This document shows positions 21,708-30,829 of a stretch of 56,290 nucleotides of DNA, one piece after another. The notes beneath the pieces are model-generated. The model did no database searches, had not been told where the DNA came from, and saw only the letters and a program-made list of their open reading frames with translations. The stretch comes from Chloroflexota bacterium. Lineage in GTDB: Bacteria > Chloroflexota > Limnocylindria > QHBO01. Numbering within the stretch: the first letter of the stretch is position 1; the number at the start of each line of letters is the position of its first letter. Location: contig JBBPIR010000007.1 in NCBI GenBank assembly GCA_038040195.1, positions 1 to 56,290 on the forward strand, in the 5' to 3' direction. Position numbers and translations under genes: made by a program.

Positions 21708-22559
21708 TCAGCCGGTGGGCAGCAACGCGTACAGGGTGCGAGTCCCGCTGATCCCCTTCAGCTCGAAGGTCCCGCGCTCCTGAAACTCGAGCCCGGCACC
21801 GGCGACGAGATCCCGGGTCGTGGCCGAGACGAGCACCTCACCTGGCGCAGCAGCCCCGACGATGCGCGCCGCGAAGTGAACCGCCACACCCCGTAACTCC
21901 CTGCCGACCACCTCAACCTCGCCACTATGCACCCCGGCACGGACTTCTAGCCCAAGCCGGCTGGCCGACGCCACCACCCCTGAAGCGCAGCGCACCGCGT
22001 TCCCCGGGCTGTCAAAGCGCGCAAAAAAGCCGTCGCCGGCGGTGTCGACCTCAACTGCTCGGTACCGATCGAGCAGGTTGCGCACGTCGTCTCGATGAGC
22101 GGCTAGCAGCCGCTTCCAGGGAGCGTCCCCCAGACGCTCCGCTATAACGGTCGAGTCCACGAGGTCAGTGAACAGCAGGGTGGTGAGGATTCGCTCTCCC
22201 GGCTCAGCTGGCTTTCCCCAGCCGACTATCCCCTGGAAGTCGATATTCACCACTGGCTCGTCGCCCACCACCCACGCGTCATGGCCGGCTGGGATCTCGT
22301 ACACGTCGCCCGCGACAAGTTCGCCTTCGCCCTCCACGGTGGCGAAGTGCAGGCAGCCACTGATCATGTAGCCGACGTGGCGAAAGTCGCACAGCTCGGT
22401 GCGCGCCACCGGTTTAACGTGGGTCGACCAGCGCCATCCCGGATCGAAGACCGTGCGACCGACTACCAGCGGGCCGATGGAGACCTCGCGGACCGTGCCA
22501 TGGTCGAACTCGATCAGCTCATCGGGCTGGTCGAAGTTCTTGATATCGAAGGGTGCCAT
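21708..22559 (-). CDS. Cupin-class III adenylate/guanylate cyclase fusion
   Basis: Residues about 1-115 form a cupin-like sensor barrel (VFDPGWRWSTHVKPV, then ELVAGDVYEIPAGHDAWVVGDEP). Residues about 122-283 form a class III nucleotidyl cyclase: TTLLFTDLVDSTVIAERLGD carries the first metal-binding Asp, VDTAGDGFFARFD the second, and RAGVHSGEVEVVGRELRGVAVHFAARI the dimer and catalytic region. The usual transition-state Asn (NxxxR) appears as His in VHFAARI, as in several actinobacterial-type cyclases. It probably makes cAMP in response to a small ligand bound by the cupin. No clear Shine-Dalgarno sequence is present. Confidence 0.87.
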   Translation of the reverse strand: MAPFDIKNFDQPDELIEFDHGTVREVSIGPLVVGRTVFDPGWRWSTHVKPVARTELCDFRHVGYMISGCLHFATVEGEGELVAGDVYEIPAGHDAWVVGDEPVVNIDFQGIVGWGKPAEPGERILTTLLFTDLVDSTVIAERLGDAPWKRLLAAHRDDVRNLLDRYRAVEVDTAGDGFFARFDSPGNAVRCASGVVASASRLGLEVRAGVHSGEVEVVGRELRGVAVHFAARIVGAAAPGEVLVSATTRDLVAGAGLEFQERGTFELKGISGTRTLYALLPTG

Positions 22560-22597
22560 CGCCCGAGTCTCGAACCGGGGCGCGCCTGCGTCAAGGC

Positions 22598-23002
22598 TCA
22601 GGTAACGTGCAGCACACCCACCATGCCGTAGGCCTCATGGCCAGGGAAGTGGCAGATGAAGGTCACGTCCCCCGGCTGGTCGAACGCCAGCGTGGTCTGA
22701 GCCGAGCTGAGAGCGCGGACCGAGACTTCGTCCGGACGCTCCCCGTGGGCTGGCTCGGTGCCGGTGCGATGGCGCTCGTGAAAGGCCGCGTCGCCAATCA
22801 GCCACTCGTGGTCGATCGGGTCCTCGTTGACCAGCACGAACGTGACCGGGGCGCCGTGCGGGACGGTCATCTCGGCCGGGGTGAAGTGGGAGTAGTGGAT
22901 CAGGATCTCCAGGCGCTGCGGGGTCGGTGAGGCGCCACAGCCGGCGACGACCGCCGCTCCGAGGAGCAGGGCGATCGCCGCCAGCACGCGGTGGGAGACC
23001 AT
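22598..23002 (-). CDS. Cupredoxin-domain lipoprotein (blue copper-like)
   Basis: A lipoprotein signal (VLAAIALLLGAAVVAGC) places this 134-residue protein on the outside of the membrane. The mature part is a cupredoxin fold, with HSHFTPAEMTVPHGAPVTFVLVN-type strands. Type I copper ligands are likely the His in DHEWLIG and the Cys-His-Met set in FICHFPGHEAYGM. It probably carries electrons or binds copper. The ATG overlaps the stop of the upstream DUF2330 gene as TGATG, so the two are co-translated. Confidence 0.87.
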   Translation of the reverse strand: MVSHRVLAAIALLLGAAVVAGCGASPTPQRLEILIHYSHFTPAEMTVPHGAPVTFVLVNEDPIDHEWLIGDAAFHERHRTGTEPAHGERPDEVSVRALSSAQTTLAFDQPGDVTFICHFPGHEAYGMVGVLHVT

Positions 23003-24051
23003 CAGGCTCCGGCCAGCGGCGGGGACTCCCGTCCGCGCAGCATCGAGGCGGCGAACCAGGCCGCCAGCAGCGGCAGCGCCAGGGCGAGGACCAGCAACGC
23101 CCAGGCCCGTGGCGTCCACGGCGCCGGGGTGGGTCCATACGGCAGGAAGCCGGCGTCCACGAGCGACGGGGTGCCGCCATCGGGATCGATGGCCAGGTCG
23201 AACGTGATGTCCGTCGCGGCGCCGTTCACCCGCACCTTGGTCAGCCATGCGCTGTCGGGGATCCACTCCATGCCCGCATCGGACCGCAGGTCGTCCAGCA
23301 GCAGGTCGTTGGCCTTCCCGCTGCGGGCGAGCTCGAGCCCGTTGGGGCCGAACGCGGAGCCGGGTGCGGGCAGCAGGCCCGGGCGGTGGTCGGTCAGCAG
23401 GTACACGTCGGCCTCCACGATGTCCGCCTCGGTCTTGCCGAGGGCCAAGATCCGGAGCGGCACCCAGGGGTCGTCGGTCGGGATGGTCAGGTGGACCGGT
23501 GTCCCGTCCCCCACTGCCTGACCGCGCTCGGCGGCCGCATCGGCATCGAACACCGCGGCCAGGAAGATTGGTGAACGGTTGGCATAGAAGTCGAGCACTT
23601 CCGGCGCATCCGGCGGCAATCGAAATCCGTGCTCGGTGGCCCAGGCGCCGACTTCGGCCCCGCCGCCGCGCAGGATCGTGATGTCCAACGCGTCGATCCG
23701 GACCTCGAGCAGGACCTGGGCCTCGGCCGCGCCCACCCGGGCCGCATCCGCGGCGAGGAACAGCTGGGGCTCGGTCTCGATGTTGAGTCGCTGGAGCGTC
23801 CAGTCCCCGCCCCGTTCGACCTTGGTCGGAACGTCGGGGAGCGGCACCAGGCTCCCGAATTCACCCTCCCCGCCGGCGAAGGCGAAGGACGTCACGTAGT
23901 GTTCGACGCCGTCGTGGTAGCCGGCGAAGGTCGTGGTGCGCAGAAGGTTGACCGCGCCGTTTGGCCCGATCAGGCCTGCACAGCCGAGCGTCGGCCCGGC
24001 GAAGGCGAGAAGGGCGGTGGTAGCAGCCACGAGGGAGATCAAACGCCGCAT
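23002..24051 (-). CDS. DUF2330 domain-containing secreted membrane-anchored protein
   Basis: The 349-residue protein has a signal peptide (residues about 1-24), a DUF2330 body and a C-terminal membrane helix (about 318-337) with a short basic tail, so the domain faces outside. Motifs typical of the family are CAGLIGPNGAVNLLRTTTFAGYHDGVEHYVTSFAF (in pieces) and SLVPLPDVPTKVERGG; the function of the domain is unknown. A GGAGGA Shine-Dalgarno sequence sits about 9 nt before the ATG. Coupling to a cupredoxin lipoprotein suggests a surface copper or redox role; that is inference. Confidence 0.82.
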   Translation of the reverse strand: MRRLISLVAATTALLAFAGPTLGCAGLIGPNGAVNLLRTTTFAGYHDGVEHYVTSFAFAGGEGEFGSLVPLPDVPTKVERGGDWTLQRLNIETEPQLFLAADAARVGAAEAQVLLEVRIDALDITILRGGGAEVGAWATEHGFRLPPDAPEVLDFYANRSPIFLAAVFDADAAAERGQAVGDGTPVHLTIPTDDPWVPLRILALGKTEADIVEADVYLLTDHRPGLLPAPGSAFGPNGLELARSGKANDLLLDDLRSDAGMEWIPDSAWLTKVRVNGAATDITFDLAIDPDGGTPSLVDAGFLPYGPTPAPWTPRAWALLVLALALPLLAAWFAASMLRGRESPPLAGA

Positions 24052-24176
24052 GGGATCGGTCCTCCATCAAGCGGCCCGGCTGCAGGCCATTGCTCAGTTG
24101 ATGGGGGCAAGACGGCGCCCGACGCCGGAGGGTTCCCGATGCTGACCGATGCCGCCCGGATCACGCGGGCAGCGAG

Positions 24177-24443
24177 CTAGCCCTCCCGGAAGATCTTGTC
24201 GTGCTCGCGGACGTGGTCGGTGACCTGGAGCGCCACGTCGTCGCCAGGTCCCGCGGATTCGACCTTGGCGTGCTCGACCTCCATGGAGTCCACGGTCTGC
24301 TCGACGTTTGTGGTGTGGCCGCGGATGTGGATCCGGTCGCCGACGCTGAGCTTATCGGTCAGGGTGACGGCCGCCACCGAGAGGTGGCCGAAGTAATGGG
24401 TGACCGACCCGATCGATTGCCCGGGATCGTGCTCTTCAGACAT
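24177..24443 (-). CDS. Translation elongation factor-like domain protein (EF-Tu domain 2-like)
   Basis: The 88-residue protein is a single beta-barrel of the EF-Tu domain 2 type. It begins IGSVTHYFGHLSVAAVTLTD and contains LSVGDRIHIRGHTTNVEQTVDSMEVEH, then DDVALQVTDHVREHDKIF. Similar free-standing proteins are annotated as elongation factor-like, and the same fold occurs at the C-terminus of U32 peptidases. There is no GTPase domain. GGAGGGAG before the ATG at 24443 supports the start. Function is unknown. Confidence 0.8.
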   Translation of the reverse strand: MSEEHDPGQSIGSVTHYFGHLSVAAVTLTDKLSVGDRIHIRGHTTNVEQTVDSMEVEHAKVESAGPGDDVALQVTDHVREHDKIFREG

Positions 24444-24494
24444 GCGACTCCCTCCGTGCGCTGGAAGGCACTTTCGGTCCCCCGCCGCTCATCG

Positions 24495-24854
24495 TCAAGG
24501 GTCAGGTTGACGTTCCAGCGCCTGGACCAGACGTTTGGGTGCGACCGCACGATAGCTCTCGGCGATCCAGTCCATCAGCATGTCGAGCGGCGCATCCTCT
24601 GGCGGGGTGAGCCAGACCCAGTGCCCCCGGTCGAGGCCATAGCCCGGGGAGGTGCCCCACGGCAGTGAGAGCGCCGCGTCGCTCGATTCGGGCAGCTTCA
24701 CGGTGAGCCCGAAGGGTCGCTCGGCGTCGGGCTGGCCGAAGAACGCGAAGACCTTCTTGCCGACCTTGGCCACGTTCTCGCCCCACGGGTGATCCTCGTA
24801 GGCCTCGGGCAGACCCAAGGCGTAGGCGCGCAGCGGCTCTGCGAGTGGATGCAC
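24495..24854 (-). CDS. MmcQ/YjbR family DNA-binding-like protein
   Basis: MmcQ/YjbR proteins adopt a CyaY-like fold and are of uncertain function. Family signs are the opening LRAYALGLPEAYEDHPWGENVAKVGKKVFAFFG (in pieces), the lysine-containing FGLTVKLP, GHWVWLTPPEDAP, and the terminal helix ESYRAVAPKRLVQAL. I chose the GTG at 24854, 7 nt after TAGGCT (24862-24867), giving 119 residues; an earlier in-frame start overlaps dnaE2. It lies 10 nt after the dnaE2 stop, so it may be co-transcribed in the SOS unit. Confidence 0.82.
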   Translation of the reverse strand: MHPLAEPLRAYALGLPEAYEDHPWGENVAKVGKKVFAFFGQPDAERPFGLTVKLPESSDAALSLPWGTSPGYGLDRGHWVWLTPPEDAPLDMLMDWIAESYRAVAPKRLVQALERQPDP

Positions 24855-24864
24855 ACACAAGAGC

Positions 24865-27800
24865 CTAGCGGAACATGCGCCGCTGCTTGGTAAGGTCAAA
24901 CCGGGCCTGGCGGGCGGGGTCGGCGGGCTCGGCGATGACCGCCTCCACCGGCTCCAGGTGACGGGCGACCACGTTCAGCACCGCGCCCTCCACCTGGAGC
25001 CGCCCGTCGATGACGAGCAGCGGGTGACGGTGGAGCACGGCCCGATATCTGCGGTACACGTCGGGGCGCAGGGTGATGTTCATCATCCCTGTCTCGTCCT
25101 CCAGGGCCAGGAACACGAAGCCCTTGGCGGTCATGGGGTGCTGGATCGAGGTCGCGACCCCACCCATGCGGACGGTGGCGCCGTTCCGCTGCTCCCCGGC
25201 GCCGCGGACCGTCAGCACGCCACGCTCGGTCAATCGCTGGCGGAACAGCTCGACGGCGTGGGTCGTGGGCGACAGGCCCAGCTCCCGGTAGTCGGCGGCC
25301 ACGCGTTCGGCACGACTCATGGGCGGCAGCGTCGCCCCCACCTCGCCCGCGGCGGCATCGGTCAGGCCCAGCGGTGGACGCTGGGGATCGGCATCGGGCA
25401 GGGTGGCCCGCAGCTGCCAGAGCAGCTCGCGGCGGGGTATATCGGTCCAGTCGAAGGCGCCGATCGCGATCAGGCGCTCGACCACCGGCTCCGCCAGGCC
25501 AGTGCGGGCCACGAAGTCGCGCACGCTCCGGTAGGGACCGATGGCGCGCTCGCGCTCGAGCGCCACGCGCGCGGCCTCGTCGATGCCCTTCACCTGGCGC
25601 AGGCCCAGGCGGACGGCGAAGTCGCGGGTCGGGTCGCCGTCGGAACCCGCGTCGGCGGAGTCGCCGATGCGCTCTGTCTCGTGCTCCCAGGCCGAGCGGT
25701 TGACATCCACCGGCAGCACGGTCAGGCCGTGCCGGCGCGCGTCGTTGACCAGGGTGGCGGGCGAGTAGAAGCCCAGCGGCTGGTTGTTCAGCAGCCCGGC
25801 CAGGTAGTGGGCCGGGTAGCGAAGCCGGAGCCAGGCGGTGTCGTAGGTGATCTTGGCGAAGGCCGCGGCGTGGGCCCGTGCGAAGCCGAACTCGGCGAAG
25901 GCGCTGCAGCGGCGAAAGAGATCCTCGGCATCGGGCTCGGTCAAACCGGTTCGTAAGGCGCCGGTAATGAACCGATCCCGCTCCCGCTGCATGGCCTGGT
26001 GGGAGCGGTGGGAGCCCATCGCCTTGCGGAAGATGTCGGCCTCGGTGGCGCTATAGCCGCACACCGTGATGGCGATCTGCATGACCTGTTCCTGGTACAG
26101 GATCACGCCCAGGGTGTCCTCCAGGATGGGCTGCAGGCTGGGGTGGGCGTAGATCACCTCCTCGGTGCCGGCACGGCGCCGCAGGTACGGATGGACCGCG
26201 TTGCCCTGGACCGGGCCGGGGCGAATGATGGCCACCTGGACCACGAGGTCCTCGAATCGCTCGGGATGGGCCTTGGGCAGGGCCTGCATCTGGGCCCGGG
26301 ACTCGACCTGGAACACGCCCACCGTGTCGGCGGCGCGGATGGAACGGAACACGTCCGGATCGTCATGGGCCAGGGCATCCAGGTCGGGGCGCTGGCCGGT
26401 GTCGCGCTCGATGCGGTCCACGGCGTCCGACACCGCGCCCAGGGTCCGCAGGGAGAGCAGGTCGATCTTCACCAGGCCCAGGGCCTCGACGTCCTCCTTG
26501 TCGTACTCGGTGACGACCCGACCCGGCATGGTGGCCCGCTCGATGGGGACCAGCTCGGTGATCGGGGTCCGGGTGACGACCATCCCGCCGACGTGGATCC
26601 CCAGGTGGCGCGGGAATCCGTCGATCTCGGCGCACAGGGCCAGCAGCCACTGCCATCGGTTGCGCGGCTGGATGACGGCTTCGCCGGGTGGCGCTTCGGC
26701 AAGGACCGATGGGCGGGGGCGGCGGTCCACCTGCATGCCGCTCTCCGGATCGACCGGCACGTGCCCATCGTGGCCACTCGGATCGCCGGCCGCCGGAGCA
26801 CCGGCCGCGTATCGTTGCCGCTCCCAGCCCTCGTGGCGGACCTGGACCGATGATTGGTCCAGGGCCTTCGGCCGGCGGGGTGGGTACCAGCCGCTTTCGC
26901 TGTACGGACGCCCGTCGTGATCTCCGGCCGCCTCGCGGGCCCGGGCCTCGGCGGCGGCCAGGTCGGGGCGCAGGGTCGGCCGGCTGCGGAAATGCCACGG
27001 GTTGTCGTTGCTGCGGACGACCAGCGGGGCGGCATCGCCGGTATCGGTCCCGACATCGGCTTCCGCATCGGTCTGGCCCAGCTCCTCGAACAGCCAGCCG
27101 AACTCGCCGTCCAGCGCCAGGTCGGCCGCCACCTCGGATGCGTCGCGGGTGTCGAGCGCCTTGGCCACCCGGTCCACCACCTCGGCCGGGAAGGCGAGCG
27201 CCTTGGCCACCTCACGGACCGCGGATCGGGCGCGGTAGGTAATGACGTTGCAGACCATGGCCGCGTGGTCGGTGCCGTAGCGGCGGTACAGGTACTGGAT
27301 GATCTCCTCGCGACGGTTGACGTCGAAGTCGATGTCGATGTCGGGCAGCGCGCGGGCCTCATTGATGAAGCGCTCGAACAGGAGCTTGTGCTCGATGGGA
27401 TCGACCTTGGTGATGCCCAGGCAATAGGCCACGATCGAGTCGCCGGCACTCCCCCTTCCCTGGCCGATGATCCCGTTCCGGCGCGCGAACTCCATCAGGT
27501 CCCACACGATCAGGAAGAACTCGGACAGGTTGGTGCGGTCGATGACGCTCAATTCGTGCGTCAGCTGCTCTAGAGCGCGCTTGGTAATGGGCCGATAACG
27601 ACGCCGTAAGCCGTCCTGGGCAAGCTGGTACAGGTACGAGAACGGCGTCTCCCCGTCGGGAACGGTGAAGCCCGGGAACCGATAGCGCTCGAAGCCCAGG
27701 TCCAGCCGGCAGGCCTGGCCGATGGCTGCCGCCCGCGCCATCCCGTCGTGCCAGGCACGCCGGGCGCGAGGGTCGGGCAGGCCGGCGCCGATGGCCGCAA

Positions 27801-28677
27801 TCTGGGGGCCGGTCTTGAGGTCGTACTCGGCGTTCGGCAGGCGCAGCTCGCGCGTGTCGTCCAGCGAGGCGCCGTGGCGGATGGCGACCAGCACGTCCTG
27901 GAGCCGATGGTTGGCCGGCTCCGCGTAGTGGACCTCGTTGGTGACGACCGTGGGCAGGCCCGTTTCGTCGGCCAGGGATGCCAGCTCGGAGACCAGCCAG
28001 TCGTCGTCGGGAAGCAAGTGATGGGACAGCTCCACGCAAAAGTCCCCATCGGAGAAGCAGCGGGCCCAGCGTTCTGCCGCGGCCCGCGCGGCGGCCCGCT
28101 CCCCGGCCAGCAGGCGGCGCGGGACCTCTCCGTTTCGGCAGCCGCTGAGCCCGATCAGGTGGCCGCGCGCTTCGACCAGCGCGGCCGCGACCTGCGCCGC
28201 CTCGAACACGGGGAACGCCTTTTCGCCTGCCAGGTGGCCGGCGGACACGAGCCGCGACAGGGCGGCATACCCATCCGGGTCGCGGGCCAGCAGGACCAGG
28301 TGGTCGCCGGGGGACGGGCCGGCGTGATGCTCCCCCGGCCAGCCACGGCTGGCCTTCGGCCCGCGGAGTGGCAGCGCCATACGTCGGCCGCGCCGCGCCG
28401 CGCGGAGCTCGCGCTCATCGCGGGGAATGGCCAGCTCCACGCCCAGGATCGGCTGCACCGGGGACAAGCCTGCGGCGCGGCCCTCATCGGTCCGGGTCTG
28501 CTCGGCCGCCTTCCACAGGCGCACGGCGCCGTACAGGCCCGCGTGGTCGGTGAGGGCGAGTGCCGGCATCCCGATCGTCGCGGCCCGGGCCACCAGGTCC
28601 TCGGGATGACTCGCTCCGTCGAGGAACGAGAAGTTGCTGTGAACGTGGAGCTCGCAGTAGGCGTCCGGTGCGACCAT
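24865..28677 (-). CDS. dnaE2: Error-prone DNA polymerase DnaE2 with a long hydrophilic insertion
   Basis: DnaE2 is the C-family polymerase of the SOS mutagenesis pathway. Domains in order are PHP (about residues 1-250, opening [15 protein letters not shown]), palm with the catalytic Asp cluster [16 protein letters not shown], fingers ([14 protein letters not shown]), HhH, and a C-terminal OB fold. At 1270 residues it is longer than the usual 1050-1100. Most of the excess is a low-complexity, hydrophilic stretch encoded at about 26690-27080. The ATG at 28677 lies 10 nt after TATACT, and a LexA-type palindrome sits in the promoter. ImuA/ImuB partners lie 4 kb away on the same strand. Confidence 0.95.
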   Translation of the reverse strand: MVAPDAYCELHVHSNFSFLDGASHPEDLVARAATIGMPALALTDHAGLYGAVRLWKAAEQTRTDEGRAAGLSPVQPILGVELAIPRDERELRAARRGRRMALPLRGPKASRGWPGEHHAGPSPGDHLVLLARDPDGYAALSRLVSAGHLAGEKAFPVFEAAQVAAALVEARGHLIGLSGCRNGEVPRRLLAGERAAARAAAERWARCFSDGDFCVELSHHLLPDDDWLVSELASLADETGLPTVVTNEVHYAEPANHRLQDVLVAIRHGASLDDTRELRLPNAEYDLKTGPQIAAIGAGLPDPRARRAWHDGMARAAAIGQACRLDLGFERYRFPGFTVPDGETPFSYLYQLAQDGLRRRYRPITKRALEQLTHELSVIDRTNLSEFFLIVWDLMEFARRNGIIGQGRGSAGDSIVAYCLGITKVDPIEHKLLFERFINEARALPDIDIDFDVNRREEIIQYLYRRYGTDHAAMVCNVITYRARSAVREVAKALAFPAEVVDRVAKALDTRDASEVAADLALDGEFGWLFEELGQTDAEADVGTDTGDAAPLVVRSNDNPWHFRSRPTLRPDLAAAEARAREAAGDHDGRPYSESGWYPPRRPKALDQSSVQVRHEGWERQRYAAGAPAAGDPSGHDGHVPVDPESGMQVDRRPRPSVLAEAPPGEAVIQPRNRWQWLLALCAEIDGFPRHLGIHVGGMVVTRTPITELVPIERATMPGRVVTEYDKEDVEALGLVKIDLLSLRTLGAVSDAVDRIERDTGQRPDLDALAHDDPDVFRSIRAADTVGVFQVESRAQMQALPKAHPERFEDLVVQVAIIRPGPVQGNAVHPYLRRRAGTEEVIYAHPSLQPILEDTLGVILYQEQVMQIAITVCGYSATEADIFRKAMGSHRSHQAMQRERDRFITGALRTGLTEPDAEDLFRRCSAFAEFGFARAHAAAFAKITYDTAWLRLRYPAHYLAGLLNNQPLGFYSPATLVNDARRHGLTVLPVDVNRSAWEHETERIGDSADAGSDGDPTRDFAVRLGLRQVKGIDEAARVALERERAIGPYRSVRDFVARTGLAEPVVERLIAIGAFDWTDIPRRELLWQLRATLPDADPQRPPLGLTDAAAGEVGATLPPMSRAERVAADYRELGLSPTTHAVELFRQRLTERGVLTVRGAGEQRNGATVRMGGVATSIQHPMTAKGFVFLALEDETGMMNITLRPDVYRRYRAVLHRHPLLVIDGRLQVEGAVLNVVARHLEPVEAVIAEPADPARQARFDLTKQRRMFR

Positions 28678-28687
28678 CGGACGGTCC

Positions 28688-28715
28688 AGTATAGAACGCG
28701 TGTTCTATTTGTCCA
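28688..28715 (-). promoter_or_regulatory. dnaE2 promoter with LexA-type SOS box
   Basis: The 18-bp perfect palindrome ATAGAAC-GCGT-GTTCTAT lies at 28691-28708, a GAAC-N4-GTTC box like the Gram-positive LexA operator. On the minus strand TGGACA (28710-28715) and TATACT (28688-28693) are 16 nt apart, so the palindrome fills the spacer and overlaps the -10 box. LexA binding would block polymerase. The first codon begins 10 nt after the -10 box. The same operator design is found before imuA. Confidence 0.88.
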
Positions 28716-28773
28716 GACCCGACTTCGCCGGCGGCCTTGACGCCTAGAACCCGGTCGCTCAGCATCGTGGAGG

Positions 28774-29817
28774 GTGGAACACAAGCGTCGGACCGGCCCG
28801 ATTGTCGCCGTCGTCATCATCATCGCCATCGCCATCGGCCTTGCGGCGGCCGCTCTTGCCGGACTGACCGGAGGTCAGCCATCGCTCACGGCCGGACCGA
28901 GCGCGCTCGCGAGCGCGGAGCCATCACTAACGCCAGAACCCACACCGCTGATTGGATGTGAGTCGGCCCACGAATCGGGGACCTTGAGGCTCCGGATCGA
29001 GGCAATCGGAGAGACTGGCCGGACCTGGGTCATCAGCATCTATGACGATGGCCGGGTTCTGACACCCGGGATCACGCCCAACGTGTACAGCGACGAGGCG
29101 TGGATGATCGTCCGCTTCCTCACCGATGCGGGGGTCGAGCGACTGGTGGGCGAGGTCCTCGACACGGGCCTGTTCGAGGCGAGCGCGCAGTACCCGCCAG
29201 TCCCGCTCCCGGGCGTCGAACCCCCCGGCCGAGGCGCATCGGGTTACAGCATCACCGTCGCTCGGGGTTCCGAGCAGGCCGTGGTCGGATGGACCTCCGT
29301 CTACGCCGACGATGCAACCTTCTATGAGCCCTCCTCGGAGCGTGAGGCGCTCGATGCTCTGGCAACCCGCCTGGTCGACTTCACAACGTGGCTGCCTGCC
29401 GAAGAGTGGGCGTCAACTGAGCAGTGCGACTATCAGGCTCAGCGCTTCCTGGTCTTCGTCGAGGCTCAAGCCTGGGGCGGCAGTCTCGATGAGCTGCCGG
29501 TTGACATCGCGGACATCGATTGGCCGCTGGGTGGCGAGATACTCGATTGGGGCGAGGAAATCGACGTGTCCGCGGCCGACCCCGCCTATCTGCTCCGCTG
29601 CGGGGAGGTGAGTCGCGACGAGGCCGTCACGCTTGCGGATGGGCTCCGAGCGCCTGGAGCCGAGCCGTATCTGGATGAGGGATTGGGTACCGCCGCATAT
29701 GTCGAGCTGCGACTTGGGGATCGGGCGGAGACGCGAGTCGTGTCGGTCTACATCGAGCCACTCATGCCTGACGAATCAGGTTGCACCGACCAGCCGCCAA
29801 ACCCTTTCGGCATCTAG
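28774..29817 (+). CDS. Membrane-anchored extracytoplasmic protein, unknown function
   Basis: I do not recognise a family. The 347-residue protein has one N-terminal membrane helix (about residues 9-31), a Ser/Pro/Thr linker (SLTPEPTP), then an extracytoplasmic region with no clear motif. The body looks like a soluble alpha/beta domain of about 290 residues with two or three cysteine pairs, such as the Cys in LIGCESAH, EQCDYQAQ and LLRCGEVS. The start is the GTG at 28774 with GGAGG directly upstream, which is tighter than usual. DUF4349 follows 69 nt downstream on the same strand. Confidence 0.65.
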   Translation: MEHKRRTGPIVAVVIIIAIAIGLAAAALAGLTGGQPSLTAGPSALASAEPSLTPEPTPLIGCESAHESGTLRLRIEAIGETGRTWVISIYDDGRVLTPGITPNVYSDEAWMIVRFLTDAGVERLVGEVLDTGLFEASAQYPPVPLPGVEPPGRGASGYSITVARGSEQAVVGWTSVYADDATFYEPSSEREALDALATRLVDFTTWLPAEEWASTEQCDYQAQRFLVFVEAQAWGGSLDELPVDIADIDWPLGGEILDWGEEIDVSAADPAYLLRCGEVSRDEAVTLADGLRAPGAEPYLDEGLGTAAYVELRLGDRAETRVVSVYIEPLMPDESGCTDQPPNPFGI

Positions 29818-29886
29818 AGGACGGAACCGCGCGGGATACTGTGGCGTCTGGCGGGTGACAACCATCCATACCCGGAGACCACGTCC

Positions 29887-30792
29887 GTGAAGACCCCGCG
29901 AACCATCTTCATCATCGCGATAGCCCTGGTGGCGTTGGTTCTATCCGCCTGCCAAGGGGCAGGATTCACCAACGTCGGGCAGAACCTTAATGGGGGCCAG
30001 CCTGGCGACGCGACCGGACGCGACGTCGTACCCGGCGCGGCTGCGCCTGACGAGGCTGGAGGGGTTACCGGCGAAGGCGCTGACCAGGGCCAAGCCGACC
30101 GGTCGATCATCAAGACCGGGGAGATCACGGTCGAGGTCGACAACGTGGCCGAAACCACCGGCGCCGTCCGCGCCCTGGCCCTCGAGCTCGACGGCTACAT
30201 CAGCAGCTCGTTCCAGGGCGAGTTCGAGGAGTCGGCCACCCTCACAATGCGCATCCCCGCCGACCGATTCGACGACGCCATCGCCGGCATCCACGACTTG
30301 GGCGGCGACGTCAAGTCCGAGGCCACGCGCGAGGAGGACGTCACCGCGGCCGTCGTCGACATCGAAGCCCGGCTGACGAATCTGCGGGCCGCGGAGGTCG
30401 AATACCGCGAGCTCATGGAACGCGCCGAGCGGATCGAGGACATCCTGGCCATCCAGAACCAGCTGTTCCAGGTCCGTGGCGAGATCGAGGCCATGCAGGC
30501 CCAGCTGGAGTACTACAACGACCAGGCCGACATGGCGACTCTGACCGTGTCCGTGATCCCAGGTGCGGTCGAGCAGGCCACCACGGACTTCGACCCCGGC
30601 GCCATCGTCCAGGAAGCAGTCGCCCAGCTGGTCGGCTTCGGCCAGTGGCTGGTCGGCGCAGCGATCTGGTTCGTGATCGTGGGCCTGCCGGCCCTGGTCG
30701 TGCTCGGGATCGCGCTCTTCATCGGATTCCGAGTCCTGCGGCGCATTTCGCCCAATCAGGCGAAGGCCAAGGAACAAGGCCCCAGCGACTGA
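29887..30792 (+). CDS. DUF4349 domain-containing lipoprotein
   Basis: A lipobox (ALVLSAC, residues 16-22) follows the signal helix, so the protein is a lipoprotein anchored outside. After a Gly/Asp-rich linker comes DUF4349 (about residues 75-235): IIKTGEITVEVDNV, RIPADRFDDAIAGIHDLG, then a coiled-coil region (ELMERAERIEDILAIQNQLFQVRGEIE), and LTVSVIPG. A C-terminal membrane helix (about 253-280) and a basic tail follow. The domain is widespread in surface proteins and of unknown function. The GTG start has GGAG about 10 nt upstream. Confidence 0.85.
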   Translation: MKTPRTIFIIAIALVALVLSACQGAGFTNVGQNLNGGQPGDATGRDVVPGAAAPDEAGGVTGEGADQGQADRSIIKTGEITVEVDNVAETTGAVRALALELDGYISSSFQGEFEESATLTMRIPADRFDDAIAGIHDLGGDVKSEATREEDVTAAVVDIEARLTNLRAAEVEYRELMERAERIEDILAIQNQLFQVRGEIEAMQAQLEYYNDQADMATLTVSVIPGAVEQATTDFDPGAIVQEAVAQLVGFGQWLVGAAIWFVIVGLPALVVLGIALFIGFRVLRRISPNQAKAKEQGPSD

Positions 30793-30810
30793 AGCCCGGG
30801 TAGCCGGCGG

Positions 30811-30829
30811 CCTCGCCTAAGAGGCGAGG
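30811..30829. terminator. Bidirectional hairpin between DUF4349 and the LLM enzyme gene
   Basis: CCTCGCCT and AGGCGAGG form a perfect 8-bp stem around an AAG loop between convergent genes. It includes the stop codon of the LLM gene on the minus strand. There is no long U-tract in either direction, so termination strength is uncertain. Confidence 0.65.
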
